Position numbers and translations under genes: made by a program. Positions 11,014 to 23,228 of a stretch of 64,000 nt of DNA are shown here, piece after piece; position 1 is the stretch's first letter; each line of letters begins with the position of its first letter. A model generated the notes under the pieces. The model saw only the letters and a list, made by a program, of their open reading frames with translations. It was not told the origin of the DNA and did no database searches. Origin of the DNA: Adiantum capillus-veneris (taxonomy: Eukaryota > Streptophyta > Polypodiopsida > Polypodiales > Pteridaceae); the NCBI GenBank assembly GCA_014529385.2, contig CM043942.1, forward strand, positions 52,873,976-52,937,975, read 5' to 3'.

Positions 11014-12441
11014 CTAGCCTACTAGATCATTCATGATCAGCAGCAGCAAAAAGCGATATGAGACTCGCAGCGTCACAAGTCTCTCATCCTTCACCAACAC
11101 TCCTTGATCCACATACAACTCATCTTGCTCCACCATCATTAACCTGGCATGATATAATTTAAGACGCAATCCATTTACCCTTGACTTATGTAGAATCCCA
11201 TCCAGGTTAGCCAACTGATATGTATCATTTGGAAAACACTCCACTACCTTGAAAGGGCCTTCCCACTTAATCTGAAATTCTTTTGGAAGGTGTTGTCCAG
11301 CTTACTGTTGTAACGCAAAACTAATTCATGCTTCTTGATACCCTTACTTTTGACCTTTTCATTTATCTTTGCCAAAGCCTTATCCTGCATCTGCCGATAA
11401 TGCTCCAATGCGCTCATCCTATCCAACTGAACTCCTGTAACTGTAAGAGCCTCTCTTTGAATGCATTACTAGACGGCCCAAGTAGCTTCTCTAGCATCTT
11501 TACTGCAGGCAACTCTACTTCCACAGGCAATAGTGCTTCCTTTTCATATACCAAATGAAATGGAGTAAACCCTGTACCTGTCTTCACCGAAGTACGGTAA
11601 GCCCATAATGCACTAGGCAATTCCAAATCCCAATTCTTTCCTTGGTGCTCTGTCACTTTCGAAAGAATCTGTACCAACTCACCATTGAATCTTTCATTTA
11701 AGCCATTACACTGTGGGTAATAAGGAGTGGTATGCTGGTGCCTAATCTTCATCTTTGCACATAAAAAAATCTAGCAGTTTAGCTCTAAAGCCAGGCCCCT
11801 TATCGGAAAGTAGCTCCAGTGCACCCAAACTTGCAACATATTTCATCATACACAAATTTTGCCACATCCTTTGTAGTGATCTTTTTTACTCCTATAGCCT
11901 CTGCCCATCTAGAGAGATAGTCCACTACAGTCAAAATATAGCTTTTGCCCTACTTGTGATAGGTAACGGGCCTATTGCATCAATTCCCCACTTTTCAAAC
12001 ACATCAAACGCCATAATGGTTTTTCGTAGCTCTGGCTTCAACACTCTCTTCCCAAATGGTTGACACCTATTGCAAGACCTACACCAATGGTGAACATCCT
12101 TGTGCAAACTAGGCCATACATACCCCTCTTGCAAAATCTTATGCAAGGTGATCTTTAGAGCAAAAATGTCCACCACATGCGCCTTCATGATTCTCTTCCA
12201 ACACTCTGTAAAGCTCCTCCCACCAAGGTACACGTCTCAACACGAGATCAGCCCCTTTCATGTATAAGACATCACCAATCAATTTGTACCTGTATGCTCT
12301 ACGCACAAAACCATACTTCTTAGACTTCTGAATCTCCTTTGGAATGATTCCTGTTAGCAAAAACTCCTCTTCTTGAGCCAAACTTTCCCGGCCATGATAA
12401 AGAGGTAAAGTGGTCCTCAACACAAATAGCTCCCCAATCAT
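11014..12441 (-). pseudogene. Element C integrase
   Basis: Minus-strand pieces in order: an N-terminal region at 12441-12139 (YKLIGDVLYMKGADLVLRRV); an HHCC zinc-binding part at 12233-11931 (HEGACGGHFCSKDHL, then CRSCNRC); a catalytic-core end at 11752-11414 (YYPQCNGLNERFNGEL carries the catalytic E, then WAYRTSVKTGTGFTPF); and a C-terminal tail to 11014. Integrase inserts the element cDNA into host DNA. Frame changes at about 12140, 11930 and 11420 break it. The first catalytic D region (WGIDAIGPLP) survives. Confidence 0.8.
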
Positions 12442-13039
12442 GCTTGAACTGCTTCATGTGCCTCTCCATTTAGAGCACGTTCAATGTGTCTGATGCTCCA
12501 TGCTTCGAAATTTTTTAACAGGCCTTTAATTCTGAAGCACATTTCCTTCAATGAGGTGTTCTTGCTCTTCCATACACCCAACACTTGCTTCACCACTAAC
12601 AAGGCATCACCTTTTATGCTCAACCTTCGAACCCCATGCTTCAAACAAATGTGTAGTCGGCTTCCAGAGTAGCATATTCAGCCTCATTGTTACTATGAGC
12701 ATCCAATTTGAACCCTCTCTTGCATACTAGCTTCCCCTGTGGATCATAAAGTGCTATACCCCCTGAAGCTACATCATGGCTCTTTCTGTATGAACCATCA
12801 AAGAAAAACACATGTGCATTGCTGATCTGTGGAACTTCTTCAACTACCTTTCTCACCACCTCTTCCTTAACAATAAGGGGATTCTCCTTGTAGGTCAACA
12901 AATCAGCTAGGGTAGCCCTTGTACTATCTTCCACTAGAAAAGAGAACTCAAACTCTTGCAGCTCAATTACCCATTTCTTCACCACATTTGACATGTTAGT
13001 GCCATTAATTAACTGTGGCAAAAAGGCATAACTCGTCAA
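12442..13039 (-). pseudogene. Element C additional (archaeal-type) RNase H
   Basis: The minus strand shows VFFFDGSYRKS, GGIALYDPQGKLV, NNEAEYATLEA and then IKGDALLVVKQV. The D, E, D acidic residues are in the arrangement of the second RNase H (aRNH) of Tat-lineage gypsy elements, distinct from the usual gypsy RNase H. It lies between the RT/RNase H region (13098-14117) and the integrase, the position known for Tat elements. The segment ADLLTYKENPL just before it is the usual tail of the first RNase H. One frame change occurs at about 12640. Confidence 0.75.
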
Positions 13040-13097
13040 GAAAACAAAAGGTCATGGTAGCAAGTAATGACGAAATCGTTGGCAAGAAAATATTACA

Positions 13098-14476
13098 CTA
13101 GCCATCACTAGCTCTACTTCCGAGAACTTTCTCTCCGCTACCAACTTCACTCGGCTTGCACAATACACTGGCCTCATATAATGGCTGCCCTTCCCTTTTG
13201 CAATAGCATGGCTCCAATGGAATCATCCCTACTGAGGGATTTACATAAAAAACTTTCTCCCAATCAGGAGCCTGCATGGCTGAGACAACCCCCCTAACAC
13301 CTTTCCACCTCTTGAAACACTTGTCATCCCATTGCAATGGATCATGCTTTGCCACTTGTTGTAATGGATAAAGAATCTGAGAAGACAATGGAATAAACCT
13401 TGCCATGTACTTCACTTTTTGTATAAAGGTTGCCAATTGCTTCGTACTCGTAGGTGATGGAAGAAGAATAATAGACTTAACCTTGTCTGGATCAGCCTCA
13501 ATGCCATTTTCTGACACCATGTGGCCCAATAACTTCACCCTTGGCTGTGCTAGATGACATTTCTTTGGATTTAGTTGTCTACATTCATCATATCGAGCCA
13601 ATACCATCTGCAGCTTCTCATGGTGTTCAGCCCTACTGCTATAAACACAGAAGTCATCCATAAAAGCTTTAACACAACTACAATGAATGGTTCCAACACC
13701 CAATTTGCTCTTCTTGATAGAAGGAAGGTCCATTTGACAACCCAAATGGCAATACTGTGTAGCAATAGCAGCCCCATGGCGTAATAAAAATGGTCTTTGT
13801 GCGGTCTTTATAAGAGCAATCTTCAATTGAAAATAGCTTGAAAAACCATCACACACACTGTACCTCTCATAACCTACCACTGAATCCAAGATCTGATCGA
13901 TGAATGGAAGAGGATATGGGTTCTTCTTAGTGGCTGCGTTTAAGGGTTTAAAATCTACAAAAATTCTCCACTTCCCATCCTTCTTTGGACTGACTACAAC
14001 TGGACTCACCCATTCTGTGGTCTCCACAGGGACTATGAACCCTGCCTTCAATAACTTGTCCACCTCTTCTCGCAAGGCTTCCATTTTCTCTTGACCATAC
14101 TTCTTAGCCTTTGTCACACTGGCTTAGCACCTTCTTTCAGCTCTATATGCATCTCTTCACCCTTGAACCCTCTGATCTCTTCATATGAAGTAATGAACAA
14201 ATCAAGAAAACTAGCCAGCATGTGCAAATATATCTCCTTCTCCATAGTTGAGAGGTCTCCACTGATCATTTGTGTCATCAATTCCTGCTTCTTTGACAAC
14301 TCAAACTTGGTTTGCATTAGCCCTTCAATCACTTCATAAGGCTCTTCACTTTCATCTTCAACCTCATTCGCAAATGCAACTAAACCAAACTCCTGGATTT
14401 CTTTGTCCATCAAAAGAAATGCAACATCAGCATCCTCATCACTGTTGGTAGTGCTATCAATGTCCTCATCTGTCAC
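13098..14476 (-). pseudogene. Element C reverse transcriptase and first RNase H remnant
   Basis: The N-terminal region at 14476-14114 is acidic and ends DLFITSYEEIRGFKGEEMHI, then KEGAKPV, the usual lead-in to gypsy RT. A frame change joins it to 14117-13098: KWRIFVDFKPLNAATKK, DGFSSYFQLKIA, and AFMDDFCVYS with the catalytic DD pair. Then follow the thumb (LGHMVSENGIEADPDKV) and the degraded first RNase H (YEASVLCKPSEVGSGEKVLG). RT copies the element RNA. The region between YFQLKIA and FMDD is scrambled by frameshifts. Confidence 0.85.
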
Positions 14477-14529
14477 GTGGAAGAGTCTTCATCACTAGAC
14501 TCATCCTCATCTTCATAAAGCTCCTCTAA

Positions 14530-14990
14530 TCATTTCCTTGTGTCCATATTATAAAGCTTCTTGGTACCTGTCTTTCCATAGAGGCTAATCGTACCATGTC
14601 GCCAATCTTGAACAGCTCCCACTGCACGTAACCATAGTCTACCCAGTATAATAGGATATGCTCCCAACCCTGTTGGCATCACATGAAAATCAAACCACTG
14701 CCTTTGCATCATATGCCTCCACTTCTAAGCTCTTTACAACACCCAAGCATTTTACTTTTTGATGGTTTGCCAATCTGATCGAAAACCTGACACCCCAGCC
14801 ACTGTGAGACCATCTTCTCAACACATGAGTGTGTTATGACGCATATTTGGGCTCCGCCATCCACATAACCTTGTCCCAAATTTTTCCTTTTATGCCACAC
14901 ATCTACTATTGGAAAAATGTCTGGTAGCTCATCCATTGCCAACACCTTTACTGAACCTCTCTCTGGCTCTTTCTCCATTGGGTTAACCAT
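14530..14990 (-). pseudogene. Element C aspartic protease
   Basis: The minus strand carries GYVDGGAQICVITHSCVEKM, in which DGGA stands at the place of the catalytic D-S/T-G-A motif, and then a flap and C-terminal hydrophobic motif (TGLGAYPIILGRLWLRAVGA) near 14650. This fits a retropepsin that cuts the Gag-Pol polyprotein. A frame break near 14712 separates the two halves. Confidence 0.7.
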
Positions 14991-15119
14991 TCTCTTCCAC
15001 TGTCGTTTAGCTTAGGCACCATCTCTATAAGCTGCCCAAAGTAACATCTGCCTTCCTGTTCGTTAGATCCTCCTTCAAGTCATAGCTTAATTGCCCATCC
15101 CTAGTGGAAAATCTGAAAC

Positions 15120-16416
15120 ATGAAACTTTCGACGAGCTCTCCTTTTCCTCTTGGCCTTGACATCCTCGCCTTCATGGCTCTTTCCTTTCTTCTTACTAGG
15201 ACCTGGGGCACTTCTTCCTTCCTTATCCTCTGTGGTCATCTTCCAATAGGCATCACTAATGTATCCTCTAGCTTTGATGCCTTCTCCAAGGTGACTACAC
15301 TTAGCACTTTTGTCTTTCCCTTTTCCTCTTGGCTTAATCCACTGGTTCCTTCATCTCCCTTAATTTCGATGCCAAAATCATTTGACCTAGTAACACCTGT
15401 CTTGGCAATGGATACATGTCTCCCCCCATCCTTGGTGGCTTATCACATTGCGGGCTGATGTGACCCAACTCTCCACAATTGTAACATGTGGACGTCTGCC
15501 TCCAAAACCTACCATTGCTTTGTCCAACCCATTCCTAGGTCTTTCTTCACCTCCTGGCTGATTTGCATACCTCCCTCGACCTCGATTATTTCCCACTTGA
15601 CCTAGCATGTTTAGGCTGAGATTCTTCATCAAATCTACCACTTGCCTCATATCTTGCCTTAGCCCATCATCTTGCACCGATGTAGTGACCTGCTGGCATA
15701 ACCTGAGTAGTAACAGGAACCACTGGTTCGTGATGAACCCTGGCATGCGACCTTGTAAAGAGTCCATAGGCTGAAATTCAGACCTCATGGGCAAAGACTC
15801 CACCTAACTAGCTCATTTTCCTCAACTTCCACTCTTTGTTCCTTGCTACCTCCAATGCATCTTCATATGTCCTAGGCTTCTTTAGCTCCACTCTCCAACG
15901 TATATTTCCCAAAGACCAGCCAAGAACCTATCCTTCTTCATCATGTCAGGCGGGGGGACCTGTGGTGCTAAGGCCTTGCACATCCGCTCCCATGCCAATG
16001 AAAACTTACGTATGTACGCATCTACTGGCTCACCTTCCTTTTGCACCAAAGCCTATACTTCTTGCCACACTTTGTCAGGATCTTCTATCTTCACAAACTC
16101 CACTTTTAACCCATGTCGTAGATTGCCCCAACTCAACCTTACAGGTGGATCAGCCACACAACTCCTCTTCAAATGCTTTAGACCAAACTCGTGCATCACT
16201 CTTCAAACAAATTTGGAGAAGGCGTAACATCTGCGCAGGGTCATGAATCTGGTTGCTAATGCAGGCAACCTCCATCTTTTCCAAAAATTCTTCCACATCT
16301 TCATCACTTCTTCCATGAAACTCCGGATAAGAGAAAGCCATGGCTACCCAAGTTATAATGCTTTCAGAACCCCTTTCGAACAAACGTGCAAGAACCCAAA
16401 ACTTCTCACTACCCAA
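15120..16416 (-). pseudogene. Element C Gag
   Basis: The N-terminus at 16416-16150 (FSYPEFHGRSDEDVEEFLEK, then RLLQICLKSDARVW) has the Retrotrans_gag pattern. The C-terminal part at 15803-15387 includes an RG-rich stretch (GNNRGRGRY). Near 15470 another frame holds a CCHC zinc knuckle (CYNCGELGHISPQC). Gag coats the RNA in the virus-like particle. Several frameshifts between 15800 and 16150 inactivate it. From 15120 to 15380 the sequence is Ser/Lys-rich linker-like without clear domain. Confidence 0.75.
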
Positions 16417-16449
16417 TCCCCAAAAACTTCAATGGAGCTCAACTTTAGA

Positions 16450-17441
16450 TAAGGACAAACACATGCACATCAAATGAGTTTTCATAGTTAATCATCGGAA
16501 TGACAACAGGCAAAGGACATTCCAAGATCTCTCTTAATCTTCTTGGCCCGAACATGAAGACTATGCGCTGCTGGAAAAAGATCTTCCTGGACACATGAAC
16601 ATTTATCTAGATTCTTTGAGTTAAATGAAAAGGAGTGAATTGAGGGCCATTTTGATCATCCATTAAAGCCAACCATGCATCTCCCAAGAAAGCACACCTG
16701 TCTTATCCTCTGATTTTGCCAAAATTTCAGCAGAATAACAGTATAAATGGCTCAAAAGACCAAAAAACCAGCCATCATAACTTGGAAAAATTTTGACAGA
16801 GTTTCCCCAGAAGTAGAGCAGTAGGAACCCAAAATATAGACTGTATATGTATGCATAAACTGTCAACAATAGAACTCGAGCATCAAATAGGACTCACTAG
16901 TACATAGCCTATGGCGAGGTCACAAAAAGGGAGCCTATGGCGAGGTCACAAAAAGGGTGCTCCATCTACCTGTATCACCGAAAGGATCTCCACATTTGAG
17001 AATCCCCCAGCTCAATAAAACCTCACGCTATCGACCCTCACACGAAGGCTAATGCAAATCGCGTATAGTCAAGTCTTAGAAATGACTATCTTCCAGACCA
17101 AGTCTCAAAAATGGCTGAGAATGCCAAATAAGACCATATATGGCTCCACAAAGGCGTACCATGGCAGTTTCCACAAGTAACGTACAATCCAACAGACAAT
17201 GCGCTCAAACAGGTGCCAAGTGATGCATACCCACAACAACTGCAAGTGACACCAATGCTAGTATATCACTGTACTCCAGCTACTTGTACCTGTGTGAATC
17301 ACCTATACCTGTACCTGTCCCTGTAACCTGTAACCTGTAACCTGTAATTTGCAACCTGTAACCTATAATCCCGAATCTCGAAGCTTGAAGCTCGAAGCAG
17401 AAGGTACTCGAAGAAGATCCTCCGTGGGGGCGCCAAAAGAA
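16450..17441 (-). other. Element C 5' leader, noncoding
   Basis: Nearly 1 kb between Gag and the 5' LTR lacks coding features; long leaders are usual in Tat elements. It contains a 27-bp tandem pair (AGCCTATGGCGAGGTCAC) at about 16908-16955 and a run of CCTGTAA-like units at 17311-17368. The minus-strand primer site TGGCGCCCCCACGG lies at about 17422-17436. Confidence 0.6.
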
Positions 17442-18590
17442 TGTGAGCGGGATGAAAACACACACAGCGCCTCTATAATGACCCGACACACACTCTTGGA
17501 ATGATACACGCACACACACTATGGGGCACCACTCGGCTTACACAACACACCTGGCCGAGACAGGGAACACACCTCTGGAGTGAGAGGAGAGGGACTATCC
17601 ATTTGCCCACTCTACACAAACACACACACACACACACACACCCAAAAAACTCAGCTCAAAAGAGGAGAATTTTTGATGTTTAGATACAATTGAGCTTAGG
17701 CCAACACAAATGGGGCAAATAGCTCACACAATATGGGTAAAAGATACCATATACAATCACAAATTGGAGCAGAAGCTTCGCTCATAGGAGAAACTTACAC
17801 AGCCAAAACAACAGAAAAAGAGTGAGGAATTTGGCAAAATGGACATCGCCATCGCGTCCGAAACGGCCCAAAACCCCAGTCCACAATGTCAAAGTGCTCA
17901 AATCCGACATCGCATGAGCAGTTTACGACCAAAACAGGCTCCAAAAACCCCAAAAACACACCTGCAGCTGTTCCTTCTCTCTTCTCCACGTTTTTTCTGG
18001 TCTTCTCTCTGTTTTTTCAGTTCCCACACTTAGCTTTATTACTTGGGCACCCTTGGACTGTTAGATGACCTCAAACGGACCCCGAACAGGCCAAAAACTG
18101 ACCTCGCAGTGCATAGTTGTCACCTTTTTGCATCATCCGCACACCTGGCACTCAGCTTTTCTCAATAATGCATCCGCAACACGCAACCGTGAAGTAGCCC
18201 AAAAATTGTTCCTCATGATGACCTTTCTGCATAAGTATCACAAGAAAACACCCACGTCGTGTCCGTACTTCTCCGCATGCAAGTACTGACCCCATTCGAC
18301 ATCCTGACGCCACTAGATGCCATCTGACGCACCTGCTTACCTCATGTCGTCGGCCCGCGGATAGCTTCCTCGAGAAGTTTTATGCGCTACAAACTCCTCC
18401 TTATTGTAGAAAAAAACACACTGGTACTGATAATAGTGAAAATCGTTGCACTATGTATACCCTGTCCTACCTGTACACACGTGGGCCCCACGTAACCACG
18501 TGGCTATGGAAATTGGGAAATCCTTTATTCGATGCACCATGCATGTGTATGTACATATGCGCAATCCCTTGCTTCAAAAAACTCCTGACA
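17442..18590 (-). repeat. Element C 5' LTR
   Basis: This LTR of about 1.15 kb is the partner of 9877-10998, with the same ends. It contains a CA run at about 17618-17642. In minus orientation it is the promoter LTR. The host duplication ACGT follows at 18591. Confidence 0.85.
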
Positions 18591-18594
18591 ACGT

Positions 18595-20186
18595 TTGGTC
18601 TTTATGAATATCTTGTCTTGCCTTTTGGCTTCACAAATGCTCCGGCTACCTTCAATCGCTTAATGTAGAATTTTTTTAGATCCCACTATAAGTTTACTAG
18701 AGTGTTCTTTGATGATATTATCATCTAATCCAATTATCTTGAGGAGCATAAGAACCACCTCCAAGTAATCTTTTAAGTTTTGAGAGAGAATATACTTTTC
18801 ATTAATCAAAAGAAGAGTAACTTTTTCTTGCAAGAGATTCAATACTTTGGCCATATTATCTCTCAAAATGGTATCCAAATGGATCCAACAAAGTTGGAGG
18901 CAATAAAAGCATGGCCTGATCCAAGGAATCTACATGAGTTGCAAATCTTTATTGGTGTGTGTGCATGCAATAAATGCTTCATAGAAAAATTATCATAAAT
19001 AGCGGGAGCATTACATGACTTAACAAAAAAGAACGTTAAGTATGCATGGACTGCAAAATAACAAAATGCTTTTAAGAAGCTCAAAGAGAAGCTAACCTCT
19101 TAACCTGTGCTTTACTGAATCTCTCAAAACCATTTGAGGTCCAATGTGATGCTTGTGGAGATTGCTTTGGAGCAGTCTTGCTTCAAAAAGGGCATGCCAT
19201 AGCATACGAGAGTCGAAGATTCAATTCCGATGAGTGAGTATTGGGCATATACAAAGAAGCTACTAGCTATTCTACATGCCATAAACACATGGAAGCATAT
19301 CTTCTGGAGATTCCATTCATCCTATGAATGGGTCACCAAAGCCTTAAGTACTTTATGATGCAAACCAAGATTTTCAATAAACAAATGAGATGGGAAAATT
19401 TTCTTTTGCAATTTAACTTTCATATTGCTCACATTGCTGGCAAGCACAAATTACAATCATGTGACTGATGCACTATCACAATAACCAAGGGCAAATGCAG
19501 TGTCTATAGCAACTCACAATGATCTATCTTTCATGATAGATGAGTATGCTAATGATCCCAATTTCAAAGATATAATTTCAGCCCCTGCATTAGGGAAGAA
19601 AGAGGAACCATTCACCTTGCAGGATGGTTATCTTCTCTATGGCAATATGCTATGAGTTACTAGCTCACTCTGTGAGAAAGTAATGTCTGAATCCCATGCC
19701 CCTTCTTATGCCTAGCATAGATGGATTCAACTTACTCTTCAAGGAGTAGAGACCTACTTCTATTGGCCTGCCATGAAAGTAGACATACAAGGGTATGTTT
19801 TGAAATGCGTGGTATGCCAAAAGACAAAGTATGATAGAGGGACGCAACCAAGATTGCTCCAGGCATTTCCAATGCCTAATTCACCATGTGAGATAATATC
19901 CATGGATTTTATCATTGAATTGCCCAAGTCTATCCATGAGAATACAAGAATATGGACAATAGTTGTTGACAAGTTTAGCAAACAAGCACATTCTATACCT
20001 GTCAAGAAGACTATTAAGGCACATCAAATGGCAACCCTCTTTATATGTCAGATTTTTAAGTACCATGCCTTGCCAACATCCATAGTGTCAAACAAAGATC
20101 CTAGAATGACCAGTAATTTTTGGAAGGGTCTCTTTGAGAATCTAGGAACAAGGCTAAATTTCTCTTTGGCCTATCATCCACAAACG
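18595..20186 (+). pseudogene. Chromovirus B1 RT end, RNase H and integrase start
   Basis: Host sequence resumes with the RT palm (LYEYLVLPFGFTNAPATF). It passes through a region where the YxDD box is lost (VFFDDIII at about 18700 is the remnant), the thumb (FGHIISQNGIQMDPTKLEAI), the RNase H (FEVQCDACGD near 19130), and the integrase zinc finger (KCVVCQKTKYDRGTQPRLLQ) and core (SMDFIIELP, IVSNKDPRM, FSLAYHPQT). It stops abruptly at 20186 in the middle of the integrase core, where the palindrome begins. Stops are frequent before 19770; 19773-20186 is open. Confidence 0.85.
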
Positions 20187-20252
20187 AGAGTCAAACTTGC
20201 AAATATCGATTGTGGCACATACCAAAGGATGTGCAGGTTTAGAGAGGGTGGA
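20187..20252 (+). mobile_element. Gypsy A 3' internal remnant with polypurine tract
   Basis: Sixty-six bases correspond to the reverse complement of 50729-50803, the end of element A just before its 3' LTR. They include the purine-rich AGAGAGGGTGGA that primes plus-strand synthesis. No other internal part of A is present in this arm. Confidence 0.85.
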
Positions 20253-21966
20253 CGTCATGCTGTGGCACGTGCATAGTGGGAACGGAAGCTAAGCCCTACA
20301 ATATTATAGATTTTATGTGTATGCCTTAAGTGTGCATAAGTATATGCATTTTCTATTTAGCATGCAAAAAGCTAGTCGAAGTCTGATGTGTCACTCTTGT
20401 TGGGAATGGGCTTTGTCCTATGATCCCAAGCTTCTTTGTGGACCTCTTCTTGGAGCCATGATGAAATAAGCCTATAAAAAATACCTCCTATCTACTAGGC
20501 ATCCTAGGTTGCATATGACATGTGTAGCATGTCCAAAAGTGGCCTTAGTCATAGTATACCCCATGAGGTGTCATTCTACACATAGTAGATACACTTTGGA
20601 GTGATTATGGACCTAGAAAAATCCCTTAGAAAAGTGGTTACGAGTTTGTTTGATGTCATCCATGATGTATGCAAAGCTCTCTATCAATTATTTAAGAAGA
20701 TATTTTATGCACATGTTCCCACCATAGCTCAACAACTCTTGGCGGCTTAACCCTTGACATGTGGCGGCAAGGAGAAGATATTTGGAGAAAGATCTAGAAG
20801 AACCTCTAGATATTTCTTGAAGAGAAAGATCCAAAAACTTTGAAGATAATTTCAAGATATTTTGAAAAGATAGATACTTGTCACACAAATCCCTTGAATA
20901 TTTCTAAGCAAATATGTTCTTCAAGGGGCAACTTCACCTATAAATAGAGCCTCTTGCCCCTCACTTGAGCATCAAGAAAACCATCAGGCAATCAAGTGCT
21001 CAAGCAAATCCTCACATCGAGCCATCACCCAACCTCCTAGCCATCTCCTTGAGTGAAACTTTCTCTCAATTTCAGCCCAACACATCTTGAGCTTGCTACT
21101 TCATGCCTCAAGCCTTCTATCTCCTCACTTGTAGTACTCATACACTCTATGCAACCTTCTTTCATCAATAAGGAGGCATTGTTGGTGGCTCTCAAATGGT
21201 GTTGGGTACTACTACTCATCTTCTACTTCATCAAGTTGGCTACAAGACCACAAAGTCTTGAGGTGTGCTTCACTTCTTTGGCTTAAGCTTGTGTGGGTCT
21301 TTGTGTTGTTTGACTGCTTTCTAATCTTTCTTAGATGAATAATCCCAATGGTGTAACCTTTCAACCCTTTCACTTTGTGCAAAATATTAGGATTAATGTT
21401 TGTATTAGCCATAAAGTCCACTTCCAACAGAGAATTGTGTTACTCTTTGGGCCGGAAATACTGCGAGAAATTCTTCTTTCTCCACGTCCTCTTATTTGCC
21501 ACTACTAGACTACTCTAATTCTTTCGATGTGCACATATTTATTCTCCTCTAGGGGTTGAGCCTTGCTTTCTTAATATTACTATGACCAAGAAGACTTGTA
21601 CACACGGCTCACTCCTATCACTAGGCAAAACATCTACATCTTTGTAAGCACTAAGTCACAGTTTCAAAGAACCATTCGTAGTCTATTTGGAGCACAACGA
21701 CTTGCTGCTATAAATGCATCAGTGAACCCTTTCATCTTACCTTTGATTAGATATGATCAAAGCCTTCATGTTTTTATCTTTGTTTTGTTTTGAGGGTTTC
21801 ACGTGTGCGCGTATGTGTGTGTCTGCATGTAAGACTCCAATGGCTACACACAATGTATTTGCTACAAACACTAAGCTTGCTTAAGTGAAAGCCTTCACAG
21901 TCTCCCCACAAACCCTCACAGCTAGAGGTCCGGTGCCTTCCTGGCAAGACCGCCAACTCTTTGACA
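20253..21966 (+). repeat. Gypsy A LTR, left-arm copy
   Basis: A 1.71-kb LTR that starts TCATGCTGTGG-like (the right copy starts TGTCGTGC) and ends CTTTGACA. It contains a TATA box TATAAATAG at 20939-20947. The only A LTR in this arm, it is followed directly by chromovirus integrase sequence, as in the right arm. Confidence 0.85.
20939..20947 (+). promoter_or_regulatory. LTR TATA box (element A, left arm)
   Basis: TATAAATAG in the middle of the LTR matches the plant core-promoter consensus and is conserved in all three A LTRs (minus-strand equivalents at 50031-50039 and 57908-57916). Transcription of the element would start about 30 bases downstream. Confidence 0.6.
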
Positions 21967-23228
21967 GCGGGACATAGAGGGATTTAGTCTACCCTAAAGG
22001 GAATTGAAACATATTTCTATTGGCCTACCATGAAAGCAAACATACAAGAGTATGTTTCTAAATGTTTGGTATGCTAAAAGACAAAATTTGATAGAGGGAA
22101 GCAACCTCAATTGCTTCAACCCTTGCCATTCCCTAATTCACCATGGGAGAGCATATCCATGGATTTTATCTTTGGATTGCCTAAGTCTATCCATGGAAAT
22201 ACGGGAATATGGATGATAGTAGACAGGTTTAGTAAACAAGCTCATTTTATACATGTCAAAAAGACTATCAAAGCCCATCAAATGGCAACTCTCATTATTT
22301 CACAAATTTTCAAGTACCATGGCTTGCCAATGTCCATAGTGTCGGATAGAGATCCTAGAATGACCAGTAATTTTTGGAAGGGTCTCTTTGAGAATTTAGG
22401 GACAAGGCTAAACTTCTCTTCGGCATATCATCCACAAACGGATGGCCAAATTGAAATAGCTAACCTAACAATTCTTGATCTACTAATCTACTAAAATTCT
22501 ATGTAACGGAAGTAATCAAAGATACCAATGGGAGAAGTACTTACCCTTAGTGGAGTATGCTTACAATAACACTGTACATACTTCCATGGGAAAAGCACCT
22601 TTTGAGGTAATTGAGGGAAGATCAAAAAGTCCCTTGATACTTAAGGTACATGGAAAGATCTTCGATGCATATGAGTATAGCCGAGACCTACAAGAATCTT
22701 TTCAAAAGATTAAGGATGCTATCTCTATCTCACAGCAAAGGAAAAAGGCTGCTGCTGACAAGCACAGAAGAGCCCAAGCCTTTAAAGAAAATGATTGGGT
22801 CTTATTAAAATTTCCCAAGGCTGGACTAAGGCACACGACGGGCAAGAATCTATGGGACACCAAAAGTACTATGCTAAACTAGCAAAAAGATTCTTAGGCT
22901 AATCAATGAGATGGCCTATCAACTCAAGTTGCCCAATCACTGTCTCATACACAATTCTTTCCATGTGTGCCTATTAAAGCCTTACAAAGGAGAGCCACCT
23001 CAAGAACCAACTACTGAAGACCCACCGGAGATCGAGGACCAAGAAGAGGTGCTGCAGCCCGAGTCCATTCTTTGACATGAAGACAAGGTATTAAGAGGCG
23101 GTAAGACTCTCCGACGATATCTTATTAAGTTTAAGAATTATCCTTTTGAAGATGCTAGATGGATGCAAGGCATACAATTAAAGGATAACCTAAATTTTGT
23201 CAATGCTTACAATGCTTCCCAAGAGTAA
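21967..23228 (+). pseudogene. Chromovirus B integrase and chromodomain, left-arm copy
   Basis: The sequence starts at GCGGGACATAGAGG, exactly where A is inserted in the right arm. It holds the zinc finger (CLVC followed by a TAA stop at 22075-22077), the catalytic core at 22111-22494 (SMDFIFGLP, VSDRDPRMTS, YHPQTDGQIEIAN), the C-terminal part at 22550-22882, and a chromodomain at about 23040-23228 (GGKTLRRYLIKFKNYPFEDA). The chromodomain directs integration to particular chromatin. Frame breaks near 22495 and 22880 and the shared stop make it non-functional. Confidence 0.85.

Larger units (their letters stand above)
9877..18590 (-). mobile_element. Complete Tat-like Ty3/gypsy retrotransposon C
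   Basis: The element has two LTRs (9877-10998 and 17442-18590), a 4-bp target duplication and minus-strand gag, protease, RT, RNase H and integrase remnants in the gypsy order. Read on the minus strand the LTR begins TGTCAGGAG and ends CCGCTCACA. The primer site TGGCGCCCCCACGG lies next to the LTR at 17442, so that is the 5' end. A second, archaeal-type RNase H lies between RT and integrase, a hallmark of the Tat group. The LTRs are similar but differ by scattered substitutions and indels, so the insertion is not recent. Every coding domain has frameshifts. Confidence 0.85.

Noticed and set aside
17311-17368. Telomere-like repeat (CCTGTAA units)
   Set aside because: It is a short, irregular run that does not match the plant telomere unit CCCTAAA; it lies in the element C leader.
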